Shown piece after piece: positions 43,934 through 52,605 of a DNA stretch of 64,000 nucleotides (its first letter is position 1; each line of letters opens with the position of its first letter). This DNA comes from Maritimibacter alkaliphilus (GTDB lineage: Bacteria; Pseudomonadota; Alphaproteobacteria; Rhodobacterales; Rhodobacteraceae). The stretch lies in assembly GCF_019801605.1 (NCBI RefSeq), contig NZ_JAHVIT010000004.1, positions 62,001 to 126,000 on the forward strand. Direction: 5' to 3'. Made by a program: the position numbers and the translations under genes. The notes below the pieces were generated by a model. That model saw only the letters and a list, made by a program, of their open reading frames with translations, ran no database searches and was not told where the DNA came from.

Positions 43934-44386
43934 TCAGCCCCGCTCTTCCGCCCGCGCCCACTCTGCCAGCTTGCGCACCGCGAACTCGTAGCCCCGGATG
44001 CCAAAGCCCTCGATCTTGGCCGACGCCGCCTTCGACGGATAGGACAGGTGGCGGAATTCGTCGCGGCGGAACAGCGGCGAGATATGCACCTCGATGATCG
44101 GCCGATCATAGATCAGCAGGCTGTCGAGGATCGCGATCGAGGTCGAGGTGAAGCCCGCCGGGTTGATCAGCAGCCCCGCCGTGGTGCCCCGGCCCTGCTT
44201 TATCCACTTCATGATCTCGGCCTCGCTGTCGCTCTGGCGGAAGTCGATCCCGACGCCCTCCTCCTGCGCGACCCGCTGGCAGAGCGCCTCCACATCGGCG
44301 AGCGTGTCATGGCCGTAGACCTCCGGCTGGCGCGTGCCCAGCATGTCGAGGTTCGGGCCGTTGATGATCAGGATCGTGTCGGGCAT
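43934..44386 (-). CDS. aroQ: Type II 3-dehydroquinate dehydratase
   Basis: A 150-residue enzyme with all family motifs: LIINGPNLDMLGTRQPEVYG (catalytic Tyr), LLINPAGFTSTS (Asn-Pro-Gly-type loop) and IIEVHISPLFRRDEFRHLSY (catalytic His, Arg). GGAG lies six bases before ATG 44386. It reads in the same direction as the TRAP genes downstream of which it lies. A biosynthetic AroQ is common, but beside a TRAP importer it may serve catabolism of quinate or dehydroquinate. Confidence 0.93.
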   Translation of the reverse strand: MPDTILIINGPNLDMLGTRQPEVYGHDTLADVEALCQRVAQEEGVGIDFRQSDSEAEIMKWIKQGRGTTAGLLINPAGFTSTSIAILDSLLIYDRPIIEVHISPLFRRDEFRHLSYPSKAASAKIEGFGIRGYEFAVRKLAEWARAEERG

Positions 44387-44509
44387 GGGCATCTCCATTG
44401 CAGGCACGCGCATGGTGCCGAGAGGTCAGGGAACCGCGCCGCGTCAGGCACGGTGAGAGGGCCCGGTCCCCGCGCGGGGGCCCGGAAGAGAGGGCCGGGT
44501 CAGACCGGA

Positions 44510-45805
44510 TCAGCCCTTGTAGCCGTAGAGCCGGGGCAGCCAGAGCACGAGGTCCGGCACGAAGGTGATGATCACCAGCCCCACGATCATCAGCCCGAGG
44601 AAGGGCATCAGGTAGCGGATCGTGTCGCGGATCGGCGAGCGGGTGATCGAGGTCACGACAAAGAGCAGCAGCCCGTAGGGCGGCGTCGCCAGACCGATCA
44701 TCGTGTTCACCACGACGATCACGCCGAAATGCACCGGGTCCACCCCGAGGGCCACGGCCGTAGGCAGGAAGATCGGCACGATGACCAGCAGGATCGCGTT
44801 CGCCTCCAGCAGGCAGCCCAGCAGAAGCAGCATGGCATTCACCATCAGCAGGAAGCTGATCCGGCTCAGCTCCGTCCCGCCGAGCGCGTCGCGGATCACG
44901 TTGGGCACCTGCTCGATGGTCACCACGTAGTTGAAGGCAAGCGCCCCAGCGATGAGGAAGCCCACGGCGGCGGTGGACTTGGCGCTTTGCCGGACGGTGG
45001 CGTAGGCCTTGCGCAGGCTGACCGAGCGGTAGAAGACCGTCGAGACGAGGAAGGCATAGAGCGCCGCAAGCGCCGCCGCCTCGGTGGGCGTTGTGATGCC
45101 GCCGTAGATGCCCACCAGCAGGATCACCGGCATCAGCAGGGCGGGCACCGCGCGCAGGGTGATGCGGGGCAACTCGCGCAGCGGCACCGGGTCCTCGACC
45201 GGGTAGTCATGGACCCGCGCCTGCCAAGCGTTCGTGGCCATCAGCAGCACGCCGAGGATCAGCCCGGGCATCACGCCGGCAAGGAACAGGAACCCGATCG
45301 AGGTGTCCGAGACGAGGGCGAAGAGCACCATGGGGATCGAGGGCGGAATGATCGGCCCGATGATCGCCGAGGCCGCGGTGATCGCGCCGGCATAGGCGGG
45401 CGGATACTTCCCGTCCTTGGTCATCAGGTTGATGATGATCCGTCCCATCCCCACCGCATCCGCGATGGCCGAGCCCGACATCCCCGAGAAGATCAGCGAG
45501 GAGACCACGTTCACATGGCCCAGCCCGCCCCGGAACCGCCCCACCAGCGCGCGGCAGAAATCCAGCAGCCGGTCCGAGAGAGAGCCCACGTTCATCAGGT
45601 CGGCGGCGAAGATGAAGAGCGGGATCGCCAGCAGCACGTAGGAGCCGTAGAGGCCGGTCAGCATCTGCTCGAAGGCGATGGACATGTCCTGTCCCTGCAA
45701 CAGCAGGTAGAAGACGGAGGAGGCCAGCATCGCGTGGCCGATGGGCAGGCCGATCAGCGCGCTCAGCACGATGGCGGCGACGGTGGCCCAGAATTCCCAG
45801 CTCAT
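44510..45805 (-). CDS. dctM: TRAP transporter large permease
   Basis: A 431-residue DctM-type permease with around twelve hydrophobic segments; family segments are GSAIADAVGMGRIIINLMTKDGK and PIIPPSIPMVLFALV near the centre. ATG at 45805 overlaps the dctQ stop by 4 bases. It uses the sodium gradient to import a carboxylate delivered by DctP. A GC-rich hairpin (about 44458-44485) follows before aroQ. Confidence 0.93.
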   Translation of the reverse strand: MSWEFWATVAAIVLSALIGLPIGHAMLASSVFYLLLQGQDMSIAFEQMLTGLYGSYVLLAIPLFIFAADLMNVGSLSDRLLDFCRALVGRFRGGLGHVNVVSSLIFSGMSGSAIADAVGMGRIIINLMTKDGKYPPAYAGAITAASAIIGPIIPPSIPMVLFALVSDTSIGFLFLAGVMPGLILGVLLMATNAWQARVHDYPVEDPVPLRELPRITLRAVPALLMPVILLVGIYGGITTPTEAAALAALYAFLVSTVFYRSVSLRKAYATVRQSAKSTAAVGFLIAGALAFNYVVTIEQVPNVIRDALGGTELSRISFLLMVNAMLLLLGCLLEANAILLVIVPIFLPTAVALGVDPVHFGVIVVVNTMIGLATPPYGLLLFVVTSITRSPIRDTIRYLMPFLGLMIVGLVIITFVPDLVLWLPRLYGYKG

Positions 45806-46314
45806 TCGCCTGCCTCCTCGCGCGCCAGCGGCACCGGGCCGTCGGCCCCGCGCAGGGCGGTCCAGAGGATCCAGAGGTAGCGCAGGATCGAGGCGACCGA
45901 GAAGATCACCGCGATGCCGTAGATCCAGTTGAACCGGATATCGAGGTAGGTTGTCTTCTCGATCTTCATGAAGGTCACGTAATCCCAGAGCGCGGGCAGC
46001 GACCACGCGTAGATCGCCAGCAGCAGCAGCGAGAAGATGATGCGGAACACCCGGCGCAGCGGCGGCCGGACGCTGCCATAGACGATGTCGAAGCGGATCT
46101 CGTCCTCCTCCGAGGCCGAGACCGACTGCCCCCAGAGCAGGATCCAGAGCCAGGCGATGACGCAGACCTCGACCGTCCAGCCGACGGGATCGTTCATCAC
46201 GTAGCGCATGAAGACCTGCACGATGAAGCACAGGAACATCGCGGCCAGTAGGACGGCAGGAACCGCCTCGACGGCGGCGCGGCAACTGCGGACGAGGCGC
46301 GGGGAAAGGGACAT
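45802..46314 (-). CDS. dctQ: TRAP transporter small permease
   Basis: A 170-residue protein with four hydrophobic segments, DctQ type: AMFLCFIVQVFMRYVMNDPVGWTVEVCVIAWLW carries the VxMRY...W.EE-like family signature. ATG at 46314 gives a normal length; ATG at 46323 adds three residues. It lies between dctP and dctM. Confidence 0.88.
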   Translation of the reverse strand: MSLSPRLVRSCRAAVEAVPAVLLAAMFLCFIVQVFMRYVMNDPVGWTVEVCVIAWLWILLWGQSVSASEEDEIRFDIVYGSVRPPLRRVFRIIFSLLLLAIYAWSLPALWDYVTFMKIEKTTYLDIRFNWIYGIAVIFSVASILRYLWILWTALRGADGPVPLAREEAGE

Positions 46315-46461
46315 CACGGGCATTCCGGTCGTTTGGCGGATCGGGGCAGCATATTGCCCCGATGCAGGGCTCCGGCGCGCGTCAGGCCACGCGCCGGACG
46401 GTCCGGTGGTCCGGACCTGCCTCATGGGCGGGCGGCACGGGCCCCCGCCCTCACGCTGCGC

Positions 46462-47451
46462 TCACTCGGAGAGGGCGTTGATCTTCTCGATCATCCCCTC
46501 GGGCCAACTGGCCGCGAAGTCGGAGGCGAGGTATTTCTGCTGCGCGTAGTCGCGGAACGCCGTCCGATCGGGTTCGTAGACCTTCAGCCCCTCGTCCTTG
46601 AAGAACTGCACCAGCTCCGCCTCGCGGGCGAGGTGACGCTCGGTGCTCTTGTCGATGGCTGTGTCCACGGCGCCCTGCAGGGCCTCCTGCTGCTCGGCGG
46701 AGAGCCCCTCCCAGATCTTCGAGCTGATCGCGAGCACGTCGAAGCCGACGAGGTGGCCGGTCAGGACGATCTGGCTGGTGACCTCGTAGAACTTCATGTT
46801 GTAGTCGTTCGGCAGCGGGTTGTCCTGCCCGTCGATGGCCCCGGTCTGCAGCGCGGTATAGACCTCGGCATAGGCCAGCGGGGTCGGGTTCGCGCCGATG
46901 GCTTCGCCCAGGAACTGCCAGGCCTCGCCGCCGGGCATCCGCAGGGTGACGCCGTTCAGGTCCTCGGGCGTCATCACCTCCTTCTCGGGCGCCAGGTTCA
47001 CCTGGCGGGTGCCGAAGTAGACCGGCGCCAGCACATGGATGCCGATGTCCTCGGCCATCTGCAGCAGCTCGGCGCCCACGTCGCTCTCGAAGGTGGCCTT
47101 CAGGTGGTCCGCGTCACTGAAGAGATAGGCCGAAGTCACGATCGACCATTCCGGCACCTGCTCGGCGATCTTCTGCGGCGCGATCAGGCCCATCTCGAGG
47201 TTACCGCGCTGGATCGAGGTCAGCTCGCCGCCCTGTTTCACCAGCGTGGAGCCGTTGAAGACCTGCAGGTCGAAGTGATCTTTGACCGCCTCCGAGATCT
47301 CGGCGAAGGCCTCGGCGCGGATGTCGTTCTCGGACACGACCGACGAAAGGCGCAGCACCGGCGTGTCCGCCAGGGCCAGGCCCGGCAGGGTGAGGGCCGT
47401 GGTCGCGGCCATGGCGGCCGCAAGCGCGGTCCGGCGGGTCATCTGTGTCAT
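46462..47451 (-). CDS. dctP: TRAP transporter solute-binding protein
   Basis: A 329-residue periplasmic protein with a signal peptide (TRRTALAAAMAATTALTLPG). DctP marks are EVYTALQTGAIDGQDNPL for the carboxylate pocket and NGVTLRMPGGEAW with the conserved Arg. The start ATG 47451 has AGGAG at a good distance. It heads the leftward dctP-dctQ-dctM unit and diverges from the TetR gene. Confidence 0.92.
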   Translation of the reverse strand: MTQMTRRTALAAAMAATTALTLPGLALADTPVLRLSSVVSENDIRAEAFAEISEAVKDHFDLQVFNGSTLVKQGGELTSIQRGNLEMGLIAPQKIAEQVPEWSIVTSAYLFSDADHLKATFESDVGAELLQMAEDIGIHVLAPVYFGTRQVNLAPEKEVMTPEDLNGVTLRMPGGEAWQFLGEAIGANPTPLAYAEVYTALQTGAIDGQDNPLPNDYNMKFYEVTSQIVLTGHLVGFDVLAISSKIWEGLSAEQQEALQGAVDTAIDKSTERHLAREAELVQFFKDEGLKVYEPDRTAFRDYAQQKYLASDFAASWPEGMIEKINALSE

Positions 47452-47641
47452 TGGTCTCCTCCCTATGACGGTTTCGCCGGTCGCCCGGCACACTCCTCAA
47501 AACAACTTCTATATGATAGAATCAAAAATGTCCTACATAAATTGAAATCTCTTCCGGACGGGGAGGGGGGAGCAGACTGGACAGGACCGCCCTGCGAGAG
47601 ATCGCAGAACTCAGCCCGGTCAGGAGGAGGAAAGAGACATC

Positions 47642-47848
47642 ATGAACCGCATCCGCACTTCGACCCCCGTGGGTCTGTCGCGCTTGATCGGTCACCGCCA
47701 TGGCCGGCCCGGCGACGGGCAAGGCCCCGCGGATGCCATGAAGACGGGCCTCCCCTCCCGTATCCGCGTCCAAGATGTTCCGGTTGGTACATTTCGTCAA
47801 GCCAATTGTACCGCGCGGATCATTTGCGCATCAACGCGGCTGGGGTAA
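47642..47848 (+). other. Possible short ORF or deleted-gene leader
   Basis: Inside the 406-bp gap 47452-47857 a 68-codon frame begins at an ATG with a very strong ribosome site (AGGAGGAGG about 10 bases before). The predicted peptide (MNRIRTSTPVGLSRLIGHRH at the start) has no known fold and its end runs through the TetR promoter. It may be the start of a gene whose body was deleted, or a small unknown protein. Confidence 0.3.
47786..47812. promoter_or_regulatory. TetR operator candidate GGTACA-N15-TGTACC
   Basis: Exact 6-bp arms with a 15-base spacer, 45 bp upstream of the TetR ATG. TetR-family proteins commonly repress their own gene through such symmetrical sites. Confidence 0.5.
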
Positions 47849-47857
47849 ACAGTGGCC

Positions 47858-48520
47858 ATGACGATCACGACGGACACCGAAACCGAGAAACGGGGCTGGA
47901 CCCAGAACCCCGATGCCGTGAAACGGGACATCCTCTCGGTCGCGATCTCGGAGTTTGCGGCCAACGGGCTCTCGGGCACGCGCGTCGATACCATCGCCTC
48001 GCGGACCCGCACCTCGAAGCGGATGATCTACTACTACTTCGGCGACAAGCAGGGCCTCTACATCAAGGCGCTGGAGGAGGCCTATCGCGTGCTGCGCGAG
48101 GGCGAGGCCGCGCTCGATCTCGACGACCTGCCCCCGCGCGAGGCGCTCGCAAAGCTGGTCGCCTTCACCTTCGACCACCACCGCCGCAACCCGGATTTCA
48201 TCCGCATCGTCATGATCGAGAACATCCACCACGCCGACCACCTCGCCCAGTCCGAGGTCGCCCGGGCGATGGATGTCCCCGCGCTCGGCAAGCTGGCGGA
48301 GGTCTGCCGCAGGGGGCAGGAGGCCGGCGTCTTCCGGCCCGGCCTCGATCCCGTCGCCCTGCACTGGCAGGTCTGCGCCCTCAGCGTCTTCAACGTGTCG
48401 AACCGGCCGACCTTCTCCACGATCTTCGGCACTGCGCTCTTCGAGGAAGCGGCGCAGGAGAGGCTGCGCGCCCAGCTGGTCGAGATGATCCTCGCCCTCG
48501 TGGAACAGCCACACCCCTGA
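47858..48520 (+). CDS. TetR-family transcriptional regulator
   Basis: A 220-residue regulator with an N-terminal HTH (ILSVAISEFAANGLSGTRVDTIASRTRTSKRMIYYYFGDKQGLY) and a TetR_C-type ligand domain (FDHHRRNPDFIRIVMIENIHHADHL). The start ATG at 47858 is chosen; GTG at 47852 adds two residues. It diverges from the TRAP operon and converges on the second TTT operon; which it controls is not clear. The candidate operator at 47786 is in its own promoter. Confidence 0.87.
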   Translation: MTITTDTETEKRGWTQNPDAVKRDILSVAISEFAANGLSGTRVDTIASRTRTSKRMIYYYFGDKQGLYIKALEEAYRVLREGEAALDLDDLPPREALAKLVAFTFDHHRRNPDFIRIVMIENIHHADHLAQSEVARAMDVPALGKLAEVCRRGQEAGVFRPGLDPVALHWQVCALSVFNVSNRPTFSTIFGTALFEEAAQERLRAQLVEMILALVEQPHP

Positions 48521-48547
48521 CCCCACCCGGCCTCTGCCGAAACGAAA

Positions 48548-48576
48548 CCGGCCGCCCCGCGGAACGGGACGGCCGG
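48548..48576 (-). terminator. Terminator after second tctC, convergent with TetR
   Basis: Arms CCGGCCG (48548-48554) and CGGCCGG (48570-48576) with an inner CCC/GGG stem, followed on the minus strand by TTTCGTTTCG. It lies 21 bases past the tctC stop. Confidence 0.7.
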
Positions 48577-48596
48577 CGGTTCCGTGTTCGGCTGGC

Positions 48597-49550
48597 TCAG
48601 CGGCGCTGGATACCGGCCGAGTCGATCACCTCGTTCCAGGTCGCGACCTGGTCGGCCACCATGTCGTGGAACTCCTGCGGGGTCTGCGGGCTGACCAGCA
48701 GGCCGAGCGCCTCCAGCTTCCCGGTCAACTCCGGCGTCTCCAGCCCCCCGACGGCGGTGTCATGCAGAACCGTCGTGATCTCCTCCGGCAGGCCCGCAGG
48801 CGCGCCGAGGCCGAGCCACGAGAAGACGTTGAACCCGGGCGCGACAGTGTCCCCCACGGTGGGCACGTCGGGCGTCGTCGGCCACGGACGATCCCAGGAG
48901 ACGGCCAGCAGCTTCAGGTCCCCGCTCCGCGCCTGGCTCAGCACGCTGGTCCCGGCCGAGACGATCATGTCCACCTCGCCGCCCAGCAGGGCGGTCACCG
49001 CGCCGGCATCCCCCTTGTAAGGGATGTGCAGCATCTTGGCGCCGGTTTCCTTCGCCAGCAGCTCGCCGGTCAGGTGCTGGGTGGTGCCGACCCCGGCAGA
49101 GCCGAACTTGACCCGGCCCTCCTTGCCCGCCGCGATCAGCTCCTCGATCGTGGCATAGGTGTCGGGGCGCACGGCGATGAAGAACGGGAACGACGTGATC
49201 CGGGTGATGAAGGTGAAATCCTCCACCGCGTCGAAACTGAGGTTCTGGTACAGCGCCCCGGACACGGAATGCCCGCCCACCATCAGCTGCAGCGTGTAGC
49301 CATCCGGATCCGCATGGGCCACGAAGTCCGAGGCGACATTGCCGCCCGCACCGGGCTTCGGCTCAACCACGAAGGGCTGGCCAAGCGCCTCGGTCAGGGG
49401 TTCGGCCAGCATCCGGGCCACGGTATCCGCGTTCCCGCCCGGGCCGAAGCCGTGGATGATGCGCACCGGCTGCGTCGGATAATCCGCGGCGATGGCGGGC
49501 CCCATGAGGCTGCCAAGGGCCAGCACTGCGGCGGCAAAGGTCTTTTTCAT
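48597..49550 (-). CDS. tctC: TTT-family periplasmic substrate-binding protein
   Basis: A 317-residue Bug/TctC protein with a signal peptide (AAAVLALGSLMGPAIA). It has the usual VRIIHGFGPGGNADTVARML first loop and VKFGSAGVGTTQHLTGELL second loop. Unlike the first TTT set, it is the last gene of its operon (FMN reductase-tctB-tctA-tctC). The ligand is likely an aromatic or related acid, given the ring-cleavage-type genes on the other side of the regulator gene. Confidence 0.92.
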   Translation of the reverse strand: MKKTFAAAVLALGSLMGPAIAADYPTQPVRIIHGFGPGGNADTVARMLAEPLTEALGQPFVVEPKPGAGGNVASDFVAHADPDGYTLQLMVGGHSVSGALYQNLSFDAVEDFTFITRITSFPFFIAVRPDTYATIEELIAAGKEGRVKFGSAGVGTTQHLTGELLAKETGAKMLHIPYKGDAGAVTALLGGEVDMIVSAGTSVLSQARSGDLKLLAVSWDRPWPTTPDVPTVGDTVAPGFNVFSWLGLGAPAGLPEEITTVLHDTAVGGLETPELTGKLEALGLLVSPQTPQEFHDMVADQVATWNEVIDSAGIQRR

Positions 49551-49606
49551 GTTGGTGGTCCTCCCATTGGATGGGCCCCTTCGGGCCCTTTCGTCTGGCC
49601 CTCTCC

Positions 49607-51112
49607 TCAGGCCGGTTTACGTGCGCCCCGGATCCGGCGTCGCAGGACGCCGAAAAGGGGCAGGACAAGCAGCAGCAGAGACCCCGCCATGAAGACGGCG
49701 CTCAGCGGTCGCGTGAAGAAAACGGTGATGTCGCCATCGTTCAGCAGCATCGCGCGGCGCAGGTACTCCTCCAGCATCGGCCCGAGGATGAAGCCCAGCA
49801 GGATCGGCGGCAGCGGGTAGTCCGCGCGCTTCAGGATCGCGCCGAGGATGCCGAAGGCAAGCGCGGTCCAGACGTCGATGACCGAGTTGCGGAAGCTGTA
49901 GACACCGACGCTGACGAAGGCGAGGATCGAGGGGAAGAGCAGCCAGTAGGGAATGCTCAGCAGCCGCACCCAGAGCCGGATCAGCGGAATGTTGATCAGC
50001 AGCAGCAGCACGTTGCCCACGACGAAACTGGCGATCACGCCCCAGAACAGCGTCGGGTGATCGGTCATCACCGCAGGCCCCGGCACGATGCCGTTGATGA
50101 TCAGCGCCCCCAGCATCAGCGCCATGACCGCATCGCCCGGAATGCCCAGGGTCAGGGTCGGGATGAAGCCGGTGATCGCGGCGGCGTTGTTGGCGGATTC
50201 CGGTGCGACGAGGCCTTCCTCCCGGCCCTTGCCGAAGCTGCCCGGCTCGGACGAGAGACGCTTCTCGAGCGCATAGGCCACGAAGGAGGCGATGGCGGCC
50301 CCGGTCCCCGGCAGCGTGCCGAAGGCCGATCCCAGGCCCGCGCCGCGGGTGGCGGGGGGCAGCAGCCGGCCCAGCATCGCGCGCTCCGGCAGGAACTGGC
50401 GCCAGCCGCGGCCAAGCGCCGTGGTCGGCCCGCCTCTGGACTGGCCCGGCGTGCACATGATCTCGGCCACGCCGAACAGCCCGATGGCAAGCGCCACCAG
50501 CGAGATGCCGTCGGCCAGCTCGGGGATCACCACGTAGCGGTATTGCCCGGTGTTGATGTCGGTGCCGATCATCCCCAGCAGGATGCCGAAGGCCAGCATG
50601 GCGATCGCCCGGTGCATCGCCCCGTTGGCCACGACCGAGGCCCCGATCATGCCCATGACGATGAGCGAGAAATACTCCGCCGCGCCGAACTTCAGCGCCA
50701 GATGCGCCAGCGGGATCGCTCCCAGCACGAGGATCGCCACGCCGACGATGGAACCGAAGAGCGAGGCCAGCGCTGCCAGCATCAGCGCCTGCCCGGCGCG
50801 GCCCGCCTTGGCCATCGGGTGGCCCTCGAAACAGGTCACGACCGAGGAGGGCGTACCCGGCAGGGACAGCAGGATCGAGGCGATCGAGCCGCCGTACTGC
50901 GAGCCGTAGTAGATGCCGGCCAGCATGATCATCGACTGGGTCGGATCGAGGTAGAAGGTGATCGGCAGGAGCAGCGAGATCGCGGTCATCGCGCCCACGC
51001 CCGGCAGCACGCCCACGGCCTGCCCCAGCAGCACGCCGATCAGCGCGTAGAGAAGGTTGTGCCACGCAAGGGCGGTCTGGAATCCGAGGCTCAGCCCGTC
51101 GAAGAGAGTCAT
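49607..51112 (-). CDS. tctA: TTT-family transporter large permease
   Basis: A 501-residue TctA permease with around eleven hydrophobic segments, signature QAVGVLPGVGAMTAISLLLP near residue 29-48 and LGIPGDAVMALMLGALI. A short GGGCCC hairpin (49573-49588) lies between it and tctC. It starts seven bases after tctB. Confidence 0.93.
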   Translation of the reverse strand: MTLFDGLSLGFQTALAWHNLLYALIGVLLGQAVGVLPGVGAMTAISLLLPITFYLDPTQSMIMLAGIYYGSQYGGSIASILLSLPGTPSSVVTCFEGHPMAKAGRAGQALMLAALASLFGSIVGVAILVLGAIPLAHLALKFGAAEYFSLIVMGMIGASVVANGAMHRAIAMLAFGILLGMIGTDINTGQYRYVVIPELADGISLVALAIGLFGVAEIMCTPGQSRGGPTTALGRGWRQFLPERAMLGRLLPPATRGAGLGSAFGTLPGTGAAIASFVAYALEKRLSSEPGSFGKGREEGLVAPESANNAAAITGFIPTLTLGIPGDAVMALMLGALIINGIVPGPAVMTDHPTLFWGVIASFVVGNVLLLLINIPLIRLWVRLLSIPYWLLFPSILAFVSVGVYSFRNSVIDVWTALAFGILGAILKRADYPLPPILLGFILGPMLEEYLRRAMLLNDGDITVFFTRPLSAVFMAGSLLLLVLPLFGVLRRRIRGARKPA

Positions 51113-51119
51113 GGCGAAC

Positions 51120-51566
51120 CTACCGGAAAGCCGGGATCGGCAGGCCGAGCCCGAGGATGAAGACGAGGTAGCACAGCAGCGTCAGCCCCAGCACGAAGCC
51201 AAGCGTCGCAAGCGGACGTTGCCGTATGTCGGCCAGCATCGCCACCAGTGCCGCGCCGAAGATCGCGGGCACGAAGCCGAAGGGATCGAGCAGCAGGGCA
51301 AAGACGCCCAGCGATCCGCAGATGCACAGCAGGCGCGGCCAGTTGACCGGCTCTCCTGCGTCGCCCTGATGCGGGCTGCGCAGCCGGACGGCAAGGTCGA
51401 GCGCCGCCAGCCCCGCGAGGATCAGCCCGAGGTAGAAGGGAAAGGCCCCCGCCCCGAAGTAGTCCAGCGTGCCGAGGCCATAGCCATGGGCGACACCCGC
51501 CATGCCGATCCCGGTCAGCAGAAGCGCCGCGCTGACGAAGATCGCCGGGGTCACTTTCTCTGTCAT
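51120..51566 (-). CDS. tctB: TTT-family transporter small permease
   Basis: A 148-residue protein with four hydrophobic segments, start MTEKVTPAIFVSAALLLTG at ATG 51566 with AGGAGGAGA before it. Segment 2 carries LDYFGAGAFPFYLGLILAGLA, a TctB mark. It lies between the FMN reductase gene and tctA. Confidence 0.88.
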   Translation of the reverse strand: MTEKVTPAIFVSAALLLTGIGMAGVAHGYGLGTLDYFGAGAFPFYLGLILAGLAALDLAVRLRSPHQGDAGEPVNWPRLLCICGSLGVFALLLDPFGFVPAIFGAALVAMLADIRQRPLATLGFVLGLTLLCYLVFILGLGLPIPAFR

Positions 51567-51595
51567 GTTCTCCTCCTTCTCCCGGTGGCGGCCTG

Positions 51596-52177
51596 TCAGC
51601 CGCTGCGCCCGGGTGTCTCCGCCGCGATGAAGGCCGCGAAGGCGGCCAGCCGGGCGGCGATGAATTCCGCGGTCTCCGGGTCGGAAATCCGGTCCGCCTC
51701 GCGGTCCAGCTTCCCGGCCACCCGGGCGATCTGGATCTCGGGCCGGGCGAGGATGCGGCAGTCGAGCGCGTGCAGCACCTCGCGCAGCGGCGGATGCACC
51801 CGCGCGCCGCCCAGCAGGCCCGGCGAGTTCGAGACGATCAGCACCGGCTTGCCCGCCAGCGGCATCGGCCTGAGCCGCGACAGCCAGTCGAGCGCATTCT
51901 TCAACGCCCCGGGGATCGACCAGTTGTATTCCGGCGTGACGAGGATCAGCCCGTCGAGCGCCGCCACGGCCTCCGCCAGTTGCGTCACCGCCTCCGGAGC
52001 GCCCTCGCCATCGAGGATGTCCTGATCGAAATGCGGCAGCGCCCCGACCGAGGGCAGGATGTCCAGACGGCACGCCTCCGGCGCCAGCCCCGGCAGCGCC
52101 CGGGCCAATGCCGCGCTGTTGGCCCCAACCCGCAGGCTGCCAACAAGCATTCCGATCCGTGCAGTGACCTCGCTCAT
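51596..52177 (-). CDS. NAD(P)H-dependent FMN reductase
   Basis: A 193-residue flavodoxin-like reductase with MLVGSLRVGANSAALARAL for the FMN phosphate and LVTPEYNWSIPGALKNALDWLSR for the isoalloxazine. It gives reduced FMN, often to a two-component flavin monooxygenase. No such monooxygenase is seen in the window. It is the first gene of the leftward TTT operon, with TTTTCGAAAA-like sites upstream. Confidence 0.88.
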   Translation of the reverse strand: MSEVTARIGMLVGSLRVGANSAALARALPGLAPEACRLDILPSVGALPHFDQDILDGEGAPEAVTQLAEAVAALDGLILVTPEYNWSIPGALKNALDWLSRLRPMPLAGKPVLIVSNSPGLLGGARVHPPLREVLHALDCRILARPEIQIARVAGKLDREADRISDPETAEFIAARLAAFAAFIAAETPGRSG

Positions 52178-52240
52178 GCCCTGCTCCTCCCTATGGTCGT
52201 TCCGGCGGTCTCCTCCCGCCTAGAGTCGATAGAGCACGGT

Positions 52241-52270
52241 TTTTTCGTAATTGTCAATTTTATCGAAAAT
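52241..52270. promoter_or_regulatory. Operator candidates of the second GntR circuit (FMN reductase promoter)
   Basis: TTTTTCGTAA (52241-52250) and TATCGAAAAT (52261-52270) face each other in an A/T-rich stretch 64-93 bp before the FMN reductase ATG. Related to the sites at 53412-53476 and 54334-54364. Confidence 0.5.
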
Positions 52271-52341
52271 TTTTATCAAGACCAGACGACGCTGCGGCAG
52301 CCAGCCGTGCCACCCCACCCCGCGAGCGGACCGCGGAGCGG

Positions 52342-52600
52342 CTAAATCATGTCTGGGCGGAGAGCGAAATGGGCGGCCGCAGCGCGCCTGATCCGCGCCC
52401 GGACGGGTTCCAAGGTCTCCGCAACGAACGCACGAAACCATGGGGCATCAACGGCTGAAGGGAGGCCACGCAAGCGCAGCCCCTTGCCCGCAGCGAAGCC
52501 ACGGCACCTTGGCAAAGAGGATCAGCTGACGGTCGTCGCCCAGCCAGACGCAAGCCGGCCTCCCGCGCCAACGGCCCGGCCCTGCACAGGCCGCGCCCTC
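52342..52600 (-). pseudogene. Possible decayed coding remnant between GntR and FMN reductase
   Basis: The 428-bp gap 52178-52605 has no intact gene. On the minus strand two neighbouring frames look coding: one with the segment WLGDDRQLILFAKVPWL (stop at 52448), the other with APWFRAFVAETLEPVRARI and a stop at 52342. A single frameshift near 52500 would join them. I cannot name the family. It may be a broken gene once lying between the regulator and the TTT operon. Confidence 0.35.
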
Positions 52601-52605
52601 GGGCG

